The notes under the pieces: model-generated
What the model was told of the DNA's origin: nothing
Seen by the model: only the letters and a program-made list of their open reading frames with translations
The model's database searches: none
Made by a program: the position numbers and the translations under genes
NCBI RefSeq assembly: GCF_963662255.1
Contig: NC_085056.1
Location: 11,675,623 to 11,739,622 of the forward strand
Source of the DNA: Cinclus cinclus
Taxonomy: Eukaryota; Chordata; Aves; Passeriformes; Cinclidae
Length of the DNA stretch: 64,000 bases
Reading direction: 5' to 3'
Part shown: positions 37,310-49,800 of the stretch, piece after piece
Layout: each line of letters begins with the position of its first letter
How positions within the stretch are numbered: the first letter of the stretch is position 1

Positions 37310-40300
37310 GTATCTTAAAAAGCTGGGCTGAGATTTCTGAAAGCAGATCCTCTCACTGTACCATGCTGAAGTAACTGCACTGCTCTGGATTCGGTTCCCG
37401 GGGGACAGGCAGCTGGGAGTTGGGAACTGGAGACCCTAAATTTTATTAGCTAGATACTCAGAATGATGTAAGCACTCATTCAGTTCCTGCACCAACAAAA
37501 TGTGTCACTTCATTATCTTGTTGTTGTAAAGATATAAACATCTTAAAAACCGCCAAGGACTCGGGGATGAGTTAGACGTGGTTATAAGTAGAGGGCAGTG
37601 ATGGTGTTGTGTTTGAATACTATACAGAGGACAGCAGTAAATAAATATTAAAAACACAGCAAAGCAAAAATTATGTGAACCAATACAATCCATGGATTCT
37701 GAATCCAAATCTGAACTATTACTCTTATTCATGTCACCTCCTCTGTAGAGCTTCACTTCACCTGTGGAAAAGTTATTTGTAGTTTCCTTTGTCCTTTCAA
37801 ATCAGCTTGTGACCACACATATTCCATAGTAATTGTTAACTTGTGCATTTCATCAGGAGCTGGGCTTGTGGGTGGAGTTTAAGATGACACTGTTTTAGAA
37901 GGATTTGAAGTCCAAATTAATTAAACCAGGCAAAACTTGTCACTAGAATCTAGGCAGATAACAGTGAGGTGTCTGTCATGTCCCACCTTTGCAGAAAAGC
38001 AGTCAAAAATATTTCAGTAGCAGTAAAAAGAAGCCTGAATAAAAGGCTTAGGAGTACCAGGACAGTGTTTTGCAGGTAATGTAAAATCAATAAAAATATG
38101 AAAAGAGTATTTAGTAACGTTTACACCGAGCTTTGAGATTCCTCATTGGGAATTTGGGAACTGCATCCCTTTGAGTAGCACCTTCATTTCTCAGGAGTGT
38201 ATTTGACAGTGTTGAGCAGAATAACAGGAATGATAAATTTTGAGAAATATCACAGCCTTCCTTTTGTGGCCTTATGCACCTTCTTGCCATTCATAACATA
38301 CTGTGACAGCTGGGAAACAAGGCATTCTCTGCTTCCATGCTGGACCAGGCAAGTCCTGTTCAAGTTCTTCATATCCTCAGGGAGACAAGTACGAAAACCG
38401 TTCAAAAGTTAATTTTCAAAGGCCAAGAAATAATTTTCTCTCATTCTTAAAAAATTAGGGAAAAAATACAAACTTGTGGAGATAAAGCCTCAATGACCTG
38501 AATCTCACAGTCTTAAAAGACAGGTATGTGCTTAAATTATTGATTAACTTCTCTCAGATAATGTGGAACTTTTGCCACTTGTGTGAAATTTGGAATTTAG
38601 GAAGGTGAGCGCAAACATCCCGCCAAATGACTTTTGTATTCCATGGGTTTGTGGGTTTGTTCCCTTCCCACATCAGCCATCCTGCTCTGAGGCACCCCAT
38701 GCCCATTCGGCTGAAGTACTCCGTGGTGCTGCCTCTCCTTGGGTTGTGACTCACATGTCAGAGGTGCTATTAACTATCTCCAGTTCCATAATTGCTTCAG
38801 CGCCCATTCAGCACGAACTAGTTTGGTTTTCCCAGCTGGTATGTCCTATTCATCCCAACATATTTAGACCAAAGTTAAGGAAATGAGTGGACAAATTAAC
38901 TGGAGTATTGATTCTATATTTCATGTAGAAAACAACTCCAGGAAATTTGTGCATCTGATTGTGGGCGGGGGCTTGTGGCCTTTCACTGGAGTTTGGAGAA
39001 CTTGCAAATTCCAGATGAGTTATTAGAAAACAGCACAGAAGGCGTACCAAGAATAAAATGAGCTACTTGAAATCCTGGCAGTCAAAGCGGCACTGATCAT
39101 TTGTCTGATCCCACAAATGTTTGTCCACTTAAAGATTTTCAGTGCACACAGATGTTCAAGTGGGCCTGGGTCTTTGTCTTACCTGCTCAGGTAGAAGGAA
39201 AGCAAAGTCTCTTCAGAGTGTGCACTGCCTCGTACCTGACTCACAGAACAGAGCCTGCTCAATTCCTATTACTCTTGTCACTCTGATTTAAAACCCTGGT
39301 CTGCCATTAGGTGGACAGAGAGTTTAGGAGCAGCTTGGTTTTAGTTTCCCTCTCGCAAATCAGAAAAAGAAAGTGTCTTTTGGAAGGCAGTCCTAGCTGA
39401 CTGTTAGTGGAGGGGCAGTAGAGAAGGCATTTCAGACCAGGCTGAAGAATACCGGGAGCCTCTAAAGAATCCTGCTTGTAGCTGCCCCCTCCTCCCGTGT
39501 CACACAAAGTTTGCAAGCATGCTTTCAAGCAGCTTAAACCTCCTTCTAATCTTATAAGAGAAATGGTACTATTTGCTGTTGCTTATATCTACAGTGGTTT
39601 CTATCTCTTCTGTCTGTCAGGTGACCCAGATCCTAAACCTCTTTGTAAACTTCAATTAAATGTTTAGCCATGGATGGGGGATGTGTTTCACACAAGCCTT
39701 GGTCAGGGCACCAACATGCCTTGAACAGTAAAATGAGATGATAAAGAAAGAAGATGGAAATTTTCTGTTCCAGCTCCATCTGATCTGGTAAATTCCCATT
39801 TGTTTTCACACGAGTTGCATTTTTATGAGAACTAACAGTTAAACGTTCAAAACTGATGACACAAATTTCAATCTCTTTTTTGGTAAAGCCTGGTATTCAT
39901 TAGTTTTCAATCAGAATGGATTAAGAAGTGGGAAACACCACTGTCCTAAATAGAAACAGAGAGATAAATACAGTTTGTTCTTTGAGGTTTGAAGTTTTGG
40001 AGATTTGGGTAGAATTTTTTGGTTGTTTTGTCATTTCCCCACACTCCCCCCCCACCCAACCAGTTAGCTACCTCTGAGTTACAATATCATTCCTCTAGAC
40101 ATGGCTGCCTTCCTGAAATTCCTTTTATAAAATTTTAAATTATAAAAAAATAAAAAGTTTTTCTGTGGAAATAGAGTTATTTTATTTCAAATATTTACTC
40201 TCCCATGCTTATTTCCATCATATTAATAACTGCAAGTCTAAGGAAACAACCTGGGAAATATCAAGATAGTAATTTTCCTTTAACAAAAGCTGTTTCCACA

Positions 40301-40630
40301 AACTTATTTCTTAGCATTATATTAATTTTATACACTTAAATATTAAAAGGACAAAATGTAAATATTTTATTTTGCAACATAAATCTTAAAGTAGAAATAT
40401 TTTATTTTGAGCAATAATTCTTTACCTGTTAATATTTTTTTCTTTTTGTTACTTTATTCAGTTTTAAATTTCACAGCATGATAAAGTTATGATGCATAAT
40501 GAATATGAGGTGAGAATTTATTTCATTATTGCAGACAAATTGTGCTTCTCATTTGGAAAAGTTGATAAAGTAGTTCAAACTAAAGACCAGAACTAAACTA
40601 AATTTTCAAACTAGTTTAAATCTAAAAAAT
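37310..40630. other. Non-coding DNA, no gene seen
   Basis: Open frames include 83 codons (37505-37756 minus), 98 codons (38590-38886 plus, with an antisense frame beneath) and 73 codons (39307-39528 minus); none is recognisable. An isolated GTGGGCGGGG word at 38961-38970 matches Sp1/KLF/EGR-type sites. CCATTAGGTGGACAG at 39304-39318 partly fits the CTCF core. A C-rich stretch is at 40037-40060 and the last 500 bases are very A+T-rich. Confidence 0.5.
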
Positions 40631-40639
40631 TATAATCTG

Positions 40640-40985
40640 TTTATTGTCATCCTGTAACATTTCACAGGCAGTAGAATTAATGACAGGCTAATATGACATT
40701 ATGCCATGCATTTCAATGTATGCCGAATGACAGATTCAGCTATAATGTGCCAATAGTAGTATTTTATCATATACATTACTCCTACACAGATATGTAAAAG
40801 TAATGAGAAATGCATACAGTGAAAGTATGTGTTACTGCTCTCTGAAAGAGAATACCAGGATCTGATTGATTATAAACCAGATATTATTGAAAATTAATTG
40901 AAAGGGATTTTTTTAAAATATTATTTTTATTTAGAATATAATTCTTCATGAAAAATCAATAAATGGAGTGCTTAATTTAAAACAG
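40640..40985. promoter_or_regulatory. CNE-like block, candidate enhancer
   Basis: Complex A+T-rich sequence with TAATGACAGGCTAATATGACATTATGCC, several ATGCAT-type words (GCCATGCATTTC, AAATGCATAC), GATTGATTATAAACC and AAAATTAATTG. No frame of 60 codons. The repeated TGACA/TAAT combinations fit TALE (MEIS/PBX-type) and homeodomain sites. Judged by texture, without alignment. Confidence 0.33.
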
Positions 40986-41334
40986 AAATTCCACAATTGG
41001 AAGTGGCTATTCTAGGAACTAGGATGGGAATTTCATTTTTATATTAGATTAAGGAATGCAAAGACCAACCATGTGAGACAGTTGCCACAGTCTCTCTTCA
41101 AATCCAGCTGCTGTATTTGTTCAATTGTCAAGCAAAATCTCACTTTGATAACAACTGGACATACAGTAATCAGGTGCCAGTCCTTGCTGTCTAAAAATAC
41201 AGGAAGGAAAGACCAGGGAAGAGCTGAAAATGCTAAACAACTCTCCTAGACAGCAAAGTGGCCAGATCCAAAACTTTACTTATTCTCAGGATAACATCTC
41301 AGGATTCTCTCTGTTCTATGAGGCTGATTCTAGG

Positions 41335-41400
41335 TTGTTTTTATTTTATTTTTTGTTTGTTTTGTTTTGTTATTTTTGTTGTTGTTTTGTTTGTGTTTTG
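41335..41400 (+). repeat. T/G-rich low-complexity tract
   Basis: Irregular TTTTG, TTTG and TTG units over about 65 bases, interrupted by a few A and one C near the end. The 66-codon frame at 41230-41430 crosses it and owes its phenylalanine- and valine-rich end to this tract. Confidence 0.85.
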
Positions 41401-41409
41401 CCTATAGCA

Positions 41410-43870
41410 TTATTTTTATTTACTCTATAATAGACAATGTAAAAAGGCCCATAATGAGAAATGCTTTTCCTCTTGGCTACTAACTCACAAGCTGACCAAG
41501 CTTCAACACTCCTAATCATTTCCTTGATAACTGCACGTGTTGATGGTTATTTGATGTTATTCTGTCAGCAGTACCCCATGCTGGTGACTCCTCTCATGTG
41601 AGCTGCTTCTGAGCTCTGTATGTGGTACTGGGACCTTGGGTAGTGTTAAAACCTAACACAATTTTTCGTTTTCCTCTGACCTAAAATGCACATTACTTAC
41701 AAAAGGAAATATCAGAGCTTTATGAAATCTCCTAGGAAGAAAACAAGAAGTAGAAAAAGTCTCTGGTGTTTGTTTTTCTCATGCTGCTTTTCTTGTGTCA
41801 GGTTTCAGACCTTGAATGCCTTTTGCTTTGTCCATGTACTTTTTGTTTGTTAAACTTCATGCGCTTATCTAACTTCCTAATCTCCTGTGGGGATTTGATA
41901 ACCTTAGTGGTTTTTTCATGCTGATTCTAGTGCCATGATTAATGGGATAGACCACTAAACTGGCCACCTCCAAAATTATGGAATGTGTTAATCAGATGGG
42001 CAGATGACCTCAGGGAGTGCAGTGACCCCTAGGATCAAAGGTCAGATTTTAACAATATGACAAATACAAGGATGTTGTCATTTCAAACTAAAAAAGGGTA
42101 GATGGATAAAGGGTAACTTGAGACTGACATACTTATTTCTTGCAGGTTTTAGGTGTACAAATCAACTTTTGCCATTAAATAGAGAGTAATGTATCTTTGA
42201 TGGCTTGCTATATGAGATCAAAATTCCAGGGGAAAGGTTGTTGGTGAGGTACATGACACAAAGAACAGATGATTGGGTTTCAGTTTTAGTGTTTGATGCA
42301 AAACAACCTGTTATTTCGGTGCCTAAATTTTCCTCTCTATAAATATTACAGAATGTGATCCTTGGTGAAGCCATTCAAAAGTCAAGCACTCAGGGCTGTG
42401 CAGGAGGGCAATGCAATGTTGCTATCAGTGCTGCTGCTGAGTAGCTCTTTCCTATATTGTCCATTTTGCTGGAAACATGACACCATATGGTAGTTTAGTA
42501 AGGAATTTTATTTTTCTCTCTTAATTGTTAAAGTGAGCTCAGTGGGGTCATATCACAGAGAGGAAAAGACTCAGTCTTCAGCCTGCTACAGCTGAGAAGA
42601 AAGAGAACTTAATACAAATCTGTGCTTCCATTACACTGAGTGGCCAGATAACACAAGAGACTTTGAAATAATTTAAGACAACTCTAAGTTACGCTGGCCG
42701 AATATGCTGGGAACCTGTCAGAGGTTTTTCCCAACCATGGCATGGAGTCTGCTTGGTACTTTCTAACCCCACCTTCTACTAGGCCTTAGAAATATTTAGT
42801 ACAGAAATGCAGCATGTCAAGGAGAATCATCTGTTCCCTTTATGGCAGGTTTAGAGTCTCAGCTTTAAAAACCTGCCCAATGTAGGGCAGAACTTTGAAG
42901 TTAAGTGTGTTAAGCCAGTGAAACAAGCAGACAGTGCAGTATCTTTAGTCCAGTTTCTATTCAGAAGGGCTTGTAGTGGACAGTATAGTCTAGAGTTACC
43001 AGTTATTTAACATTTTTTCTTGTCTGCAGCCCCCAGTAATTCACAAATGGCACAAAAAGCAGTATGGAACCCCCTCATCTCTAAACAATCCAAGTACTGG
43101 AAGTGATTGATAAACTTTCATAGTGGTACTGCTGTCCTAGCTGTGATGGTCCAAGGACACCAGAAAGTCAAGTTTTGTGCTGGATCATAGTACCATTTGT
43201 TATTATTAGCATATCAACTTATTTGTTCTCTGCTTTCATGTTCTTTCCGAGTTTGTTGCTTCTGTTTCAAACTTATGAATTAGTCGAAAACATCCCTGCT
43301 GATTCCCCACCTCCTATGTTGTTGACTGGTTCAATAAAAAAATTTCTTCTCCCCAGAAGTCCAGGCTTGCCTTAGGAAATTCTGTCATGAACACCCAGAT
43401 GCTCTGCTACGTGTTGGTTGTATTGACAGTAAAGGAGACAAAGCACTGAGGAATAACTCATAAACCATCAATTCACCTTTATTACTTAGAGAGAGCTCTA
43501 ACTTGGTTGTGGCAGTGTGAGTGAGTAAAGAATGTAGCCCAGCACAGGAACTAAAAAGGCTAAGTCAGACTGGAAATGTGACTCTGATATTTCCAATTAA
43601 TATTCAGTTTTAAGGGTAACCTCCTAGAAGAGATATATTTCCTTAATAGGTCTTCAGATTACTTCTGGTTTGTAGCTAATAATGGAAGTGAGTTCTACTG
43701 AATATGGCCAGTTAAGACTTGGAATTAAGTATTCTGTTCTGAGGGCACATGTATTTATGTTCTATGTTCACAAAAAAAATATAATGTTTTACCACAATAA
43801 TAAAAAAGAAAAGAAACCATTTTGCATGAAAACATGTTTTAACGGTATTTGTAACACTCAGTAAATAAAT
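41410..43870. other. Non-coding DNA, no gene seen
   Basis: Only 60-70 codon frames on both strands (42162-42374 minus, 43175-43375 plus, 43682-43864 plus), none recognisable. No tandem repeat or interspersed element was identified. Confidence 0.55.
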
Positions 43871-43879
43871 TACAGGTTT

Positions 43880-44340
43880 TATATCATTCAGAAAGAGCTG
43901 CGAGTGATTTATTCAGTTATTAACTTCACACGCTTGGAAGAATGAATTAAATACCAGTCCTTGTTGAAGGCTTTTGGATTATTCTGCCAGCATATACCAC
44001 TTAAAAGTTTCGGCAGCTCAGCGTGTGTTGCGTCATGAGCAGGAAGGTTTTGTTGGAAGCTGAAGCAGATGAGTCTGTATCTTGACAGTTTACAGCATCT
44101 TATAAATTCCATAAAATGAAAATGAATTATGTATTATTGGGTTTACATAAGGTCACCAGATGAACTCTGACCCTTCTCTTTTCTCATTTGGCTCAATTAT
44201 TAGATGAAATGACAGATCTGATCTCTTTTCAAATTGTATTAGAAGGGGCCTCTTTATTTTGCCCTCTAGCAGCAATTCTCTGACAGAACTAGGCAAGTGC
44301 ATTAATTATGATTGATTTAGTGGGTCTATAAGGTGATTAT
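43880..44340. promoter_or_regulatory. CNE-like block, candidate enhancer
   Basis: A complex stretch with TTATTCAGTTATTAAC, GAATGAATTAAATACC, GCATTAATTATGATTGATTTAG and several scattered CpGs (in GCTGCGAG, CACACGC, TTTCGGC, CAGCGTG and TTGCGTC). The CpG retention is unusual here. A 67-codon minus frame (43909-44112) lies within but is unrecognised. Candidate regulatory DNA by texture only. Confidence 0.28.
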
Positions 44341-44344
44341 TTCT

Positions 44345-45830
44345 CAAATTCTACTTCTGTGAGAAAACCTTTTGACCTCTCTCAGGCCACACAGCAAATG
44401 AAATCCATAAGAAGATTTAAGAGGGGACTGACCAGCACTGCAGTTTCTTTCTGCTGTTTGAACTCAAAACACTTTGGGACACCCAAGCAAATCCAAAGGA
44501 TTGAATTACCAGGACATACTGTGGTTAGAATGTTTAACGATTTGATATCTCTGTTTAAAGTAAATGGCATGAAATTGATCACAAGGGGGGAAAGTTACCT
44601 CTTTTTTGGTGGGGGGGAGGGGGGATGGAAAAACGATTTTTTGCTTTGTAAATTAGACATGTGAAAATGACCAAGATGCCTAACATCGAGACTGATGGAG
44701 TGTGTTACATTGCAGTGAGAACAGAATTTCATCCACGTTCTTCTAATGAAGTGGCAAAATAATTTCATAAATCTGTGTAAGAGTCTACCTTTTCTTGGTA
44801 TGACATGTATATTTACATGTGTGCGTATAGATATGTTTATATACACTTACATAAACATAGTAAAGAATACAGTTTGAAACCAAATCTGAGTTCAGAAAGA
44901 GAAATTGCACGCTACTCATTTGTTCCTAAGTCACGCTGATGTTTTGTTTATAGGCTAATAGAAAAGCCAATCCTGTTTCCAGATAAACTCCTCTGGTTTT
45001 GGCAAGCAGTCTCTGGGAGGCCTGCAGTAATACACCACACAAGCGCAGTAACTCTGGATATGAGCTTGGTGTAACGATGCCTTTTATAGCTCTGTTGTTA
45101 TTAGCCAGTCACAGGATATGTGCAGCAGGAGAAGTCTCTTGGGGGCTGAGCTGGCTGCTCCTCAATACCAGCTCAGAGCAGTATCCCCTCTGCCTTGGCC
45201 ATTTCTCCCCATTAAACTTTTGCTGAGTTGCCACTTCTGATAACTAGTCTCCAGAAATAGAGTTGTAGAGGAATAGAAATAAGGTTAAATAAACTTCTCC
45301 TTGTTAACCCAGTTTTCTCACTCTATTACTGGAAGAGTGAATGTCTTGGAAATGTGAGATAAATGCCTTTTTCTTTTCATTTTTTTGGAAAAGAGATATT
45401 TGTAAGGTGGTAATCATGACTAGTAATCCAGCTCAGTAGCTGAATCAAGCCCGTATTTCTTTTAAGCATATCTGTTATAATTTAGTCATTAGGAGTAATT
45501 TAAATTTGTTAGGGAGTTTTTCATATACTTTGTAGAGATGGATGCTATTGTTCAAGTGATCTTTCAGGAACTCGTGAAAGAAATTCTAAAAATCCAGCTA
45601 ATCAAGATGAGGTTTTGACAGTAGACTTTACTTTTCTAAATGTAAAGCTAAACAAGAAAAAAAATCAAAATAGAATGAGAATTGCAGACAGATTTCAGTA
45701 TTCCACAGGTAAGGAAGCTTTAACTGAAGCTTAACCTACTACTGTAAAATGATGTAGTTTTAATTATTTTCATGAAGCAGACGGTGAACAGAAAATATCA
45801 GATGCTTTTTTGTGTGAAATAATTTAGAAA
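44345..45830. other. Non-coding DNA, no gene seen
   Basis: Open frames of 66 to 101 codons overlap on both strands (44359-44664, 44382-44582, 44595-44846, 44999-45226). The 101-codon frame ends in a glycine-rich part created by the G-rich tract at 44608-44628. A GACCTCTCTCAGGCCACACAGCAAATG stretch at 44372-44398 loosely recalls MIR but is too weak to call. Confidence 0.5.
44585..44628 (+). repeat. G-rich tract with quadruplex potential
   Basis: Six G at 44585-44590 are followed by a second cluster at 44608-44628 with runs of seven and six G separated by a single A. Four or more G triplets with short loops are available in the second cluster, which satisfies the usual quadruplex pattern on the plus strand. 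Confidence 0.7.
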
Positions 45831-45835
45831 TTTCT

Positions 45836-46850
45836 CTAGGATGCAGAAGGATGTTCACATCTCCGCTCTGCTTGAGATAGGGTGATCAGAGATGAGAATT
45901 TCTGCTTTGAATCAGGCAGAAAAAGAACATGACCTGGCTCTTGTGATGCAGGAAGCATCCCTGCTGTTTGGTACATGCATTTGTGCACATACAATAAAAA
46001 TGGGAAGCAGGAAACAATCGTTTTTCTATGGAGCTGTTCAAAGCAGCCTGTGCAAAACTTGGACACCAGTCACAAGCAGTGTTGGTTGTCCTCTAGTCAG
46101 ATCTGATAGTGACACCATTTCAGGGGAACAAAAAGCTTGGGCAGTTTTCAGCTACCCTGGACCATGTTGCCCCCACACTGAGGCCTTGCTTCTTCAGATG
46201 CTCTTTTCCCATAAAACTCTTGCTGCTGATGAGCACTTATTTTTCAAATTCCTTTATCAGTAGGAAATGGCACATGATGCCTCACCAGAAAGTGTGGATA
46301 TTTCACTTCACCAGCATAAATGAGAACACTGTCAACAGCTTCATTAGCCTCCTTTGCAGTGGGCACAAAATATTTGAACAGTAAAGTGCCTGTTCAACAT
46401 TTATTGCTCAGTTTTCTGGGGAATTCCTTACTGTCTGAATTAATCTCTTCAGCCATTCAAATTCTGGTGCTGGAGCATGTGCAGAAGCAAGAAAAGCACA
46501 GCAGTTGTCTTCGTGTTATGTATCAGCTGTTCTTCCAGATCTCTGCAGGAGATCTTAGCACAAATCCTGTCACATTGAATGGTTTGGCTGCTTTATCACT
46601 CTGCTCTGCCAGTAGCCTTGGTAAAGGCGTAACACCTGCATTAGTCAATGCTGTGCCTCTGCTCCTTTTCAACAATACTACTCGTATTGAACTTATTATG
46701 GTTATTACTCACTTGCTCTCAGAGCTCTGCTGGCATAGGCACTCCTGCTCTGGTGTAGTATTTCTGAGGTTAAGATGGTTTTTTTTTTCTTGTATTAAAA
46801 AATTAGGCAAAAGTCCTAATGTCCATTTGGTGACACTGGAAAAGTAAGGA
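45836..46850. other. Stop-poor kilobase with the longest frames of the window, unidentified
   Basis: Three plus-strand open frames overlap end to end, each in a different register: 123 codons (45892-46263), 91 codons (46109-46384) and 175 codons (46320-46847). The 175-codon product is leucine- and serine-rich with no signal peptide, membrane segment or domain that I recognise. Register changes could come from a frameshifted ancient coding sequence, but by composition a single 175-codon frame in 64 kb is only moderately unlikely by chance. No splice structure could be assigned. I do not call a gene. Confidence 0.25.
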
Positions 46851-46854
46851 ATGT

Positions 46855-49800
46855 CCAGTGAAAATAAGCTAACTGAAGTAATGCTAATGAAATAAATCGC
46901 CTTCATGTGGACTGTTATTCAAAGGGCTTCCTTAGAGCTGCCTAGTGTGTCCTGGCATTGTGTGGGAAGATACAGCAGCATCTTAGACCTTAATAAAGAG
47001 GTTCATTCTCATAACTGATAATTCAGACATTCAGTGTAAACATTAGAATCTTTCAAAAGACCCCTTTTTACTGCAGTAGAATATAAATAAACCCTTCCCC
47101 AGCTCCATTGCTCCTCTCTTGGGCATGCCCATTGAGACATAAAACAAAGGAGATACAAAAATGGGGAAGTTTGCTCCCACTTTGTAGGCAATACATGTAT
47201 ACCCGTTGTGAAGTTCAGGGATGTTCCCAGGCATGATATATTATTGTTTTCTGTATGATTCTTAGGGGTTATTTGTGCTGGGCTTACCACATTTGTGACT
47301 TTGTAATTTTTTTCTTTTATGGTTGGAATGTTTTAGAAAGCACACAGACTTTACCAGTGTTTTCCCCAAGGAGGTGATGGAAGACTTTTTCCAAACATGT
47401 TTGTATTAATATCATAGTACTTTTGATTCCTCTCCTGACAGGTGCTGCTGCTATGTTTGCTATGTATTATAGATACTATATGTTATGATATTCTAAAAAT
47501 ATCTAGCTAGCAATTATAGACTTTGGATCTCAGGAGACCAGTGGTAGTTTCATATCCTCTGTCCTGTGTGTGACCAGACACCTGTGTGTGGTGCTGCTCT
47601 GTCTTAGGGCAAAGTCCTGCACGGGTGCTTAACCTTTGAGATGCCCATGATCATCCTTCTTTGCTGCCCCATCCTACTTGGCAAAACTATACATGCTCAG
47701 TCAAGTAGCAGAAGTTGCCTTTTTCCTGTAACTTTACACTTTTCCTTCTGTACTTCAATCAACACTGATGTTTGATGTGTGAAGGAAGGGTACTAATGTG
47801 TGCAGCATTAAGTTGTCCAGGTAGAAGTTCTCAAGAATCATTTATATGGATTCTGCATATCTCAGTATTCATTTTGATCTTACCATTCTGATAAATCAGC
47901 TTAGATTTCTTTACAATAAATAGCCATTAATAATTCCAGTGTCTGATGATGTCAGACTAGGCCCCTAAAAGCCTTGGGTTTACAGTTTGTTACTCCCTTG
48001 CAAGTAGTAATGTTAGTTATGATAATGAGTATTGTTTTTTTGTGAGCACCTTGAGCTTGGACCTGAGCTGAGACCATTGTTCTCAATATATCTAAGAGCC
48101 GCAGCCAACTGGAAATGATGTTCAAGGGTTACATCTTAATTCTCTGAGTTCTTTGTGCCTTGTTTAGAGATAACTTTCTGCTCATAAGGCTCTCCTCACT
48201 TGGCTTGAATCTGAAAAGAAAATGTATTGCATTTTAATACTGACACAAACAAATGAGTTGGTTTTAGATTCTGTCATCCACAAACTGCTATGTTTATAAT
48301 ACCACGAGTATATTAATGGGCAGATTTAATGATATATATATTATTTCTGTCAGGATCCTCTAAATTACTTTTGCTAGCACGAGACACAAAATGATGATGT
48401 ATTTCAGTGAACAAAGGGAGGTAGGTTACATTTCTAGTGCCCATAAATTCTTTGTTCTAAAAACATCAAGGCCCTTGATACAGTACAGTCTTTTTCAAGA
48501 GTTTTGCTAGTAAAAATTAACCAGTAGGGTGGAAGAAGGTTTCCTGATGTACTTTCCTTTCCCCAGTCCATTTTCTCCCTTTCTAGAGGTGGCACTGACT
48601 GACTCCTGCTTCATTACAGTTTCTCAGTTTTGGTGGGTGCTGGCACAGCTAATGTGCTACAACAAAAGCCATGCTGAACTGTGGAATATAAATATGTTTG
48701 GGGCCAGAAACATTTTACCATAATCTTGGAAACCTTTTCATGCCACATTATTTATATTTATTTCTCTTTAATGCACTTCCTATCTCAAAATATCTAGTAA
48801 AGAATTTTGCAGTTTAGTTTATTCCCAAAGTCAGTCCTGATAGCTGGCTAATATCTTCCTGCTCCTGTTTTGGGTTTTGTTTCTCTTGTAAGAGCAGGAG
48901 ATTGAGGGTATCTCAGACATATACTTGTTCCCTTGTTTCTTCCTCTGTTCTTGCCATGAACAAGATTCAAATCTTCTCCCTCTAGAAAAGGTCTCTCCTT
49001 TGTGAACTAACACTAAGTAGATGGAAATAATATAGGCAGTTTATTTAGGTGAAGATAAACCCAAATCCTTCCTCTTTCTATTTTGAGCTCTACAACAAGT
49101 AGAGTAATTTTACACTCTAGCTTTTTGGTACTTTTTAATTATTCTTATCAGAATTTTCTAATCTAGCCTGAGAGCCTGTTGGAGAAGAAAAGGATATCAG
49201 GTGACTTGTGTTATTTTGGTATTTATTATTGAACTTAAATGTTTGGTATAATTATTTGCTCTTGATTGGAGTATGAATAAGTATGTATTGGCATAACACA
49301 TTTTCAATTTTCTGCAATGACAAGTAGGATTCAGTTTAGCATTCTGTTTGTGAACCCTTAATCTGAGTAAATAAAATTCCCAGCAGTATATAGCAGTTAG
49401 TTGAGGATTATAGACTGTGTGCAAATGGGATAAATTTGTCAAAGTGTTTTAAAAATCTAAATAATCAGAGAATGGATAAAAACAGCAAAACTAATTACAG
49501 GTGGAGGGAAGAGTTGTGTGTACTAAATTATTTCCTGCAAGGTGTTTGCTTATTTTTGCTCTAATAGAAACTAGAATTTCAGAGCAGTTGCCATTCTTCA
49601 GAAAATGACTTAGATATGAGAAATATTGCTTTGGTTGAACTTGTACAATGAAGTGACAATTGCAATTGACTAGATGATTAAAAATAAAAAAAGAGAAATC
49701 TTTGCATATAAACAAACAAGATAATTCAAGTCTTTAACTGAAAGGGTGTTAAACTATTCCCACATTGTTGCCTGACTCTAGAGAATAGTTTGCCTCACAG

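Noticed and set aside
39301..39320. CTCF site CCATTAGGTGGACAG
   Set aside because: Two core positions differ, including the invariant C of GGC; too weak to call without ChIP data.
44340..44400. MIR-like 'CAGGCCACACAGCAAATG' stretch
   Set aside because: Only one short phrase fits; the preceding 'GGAAACTGAGGC' phrase is absent.
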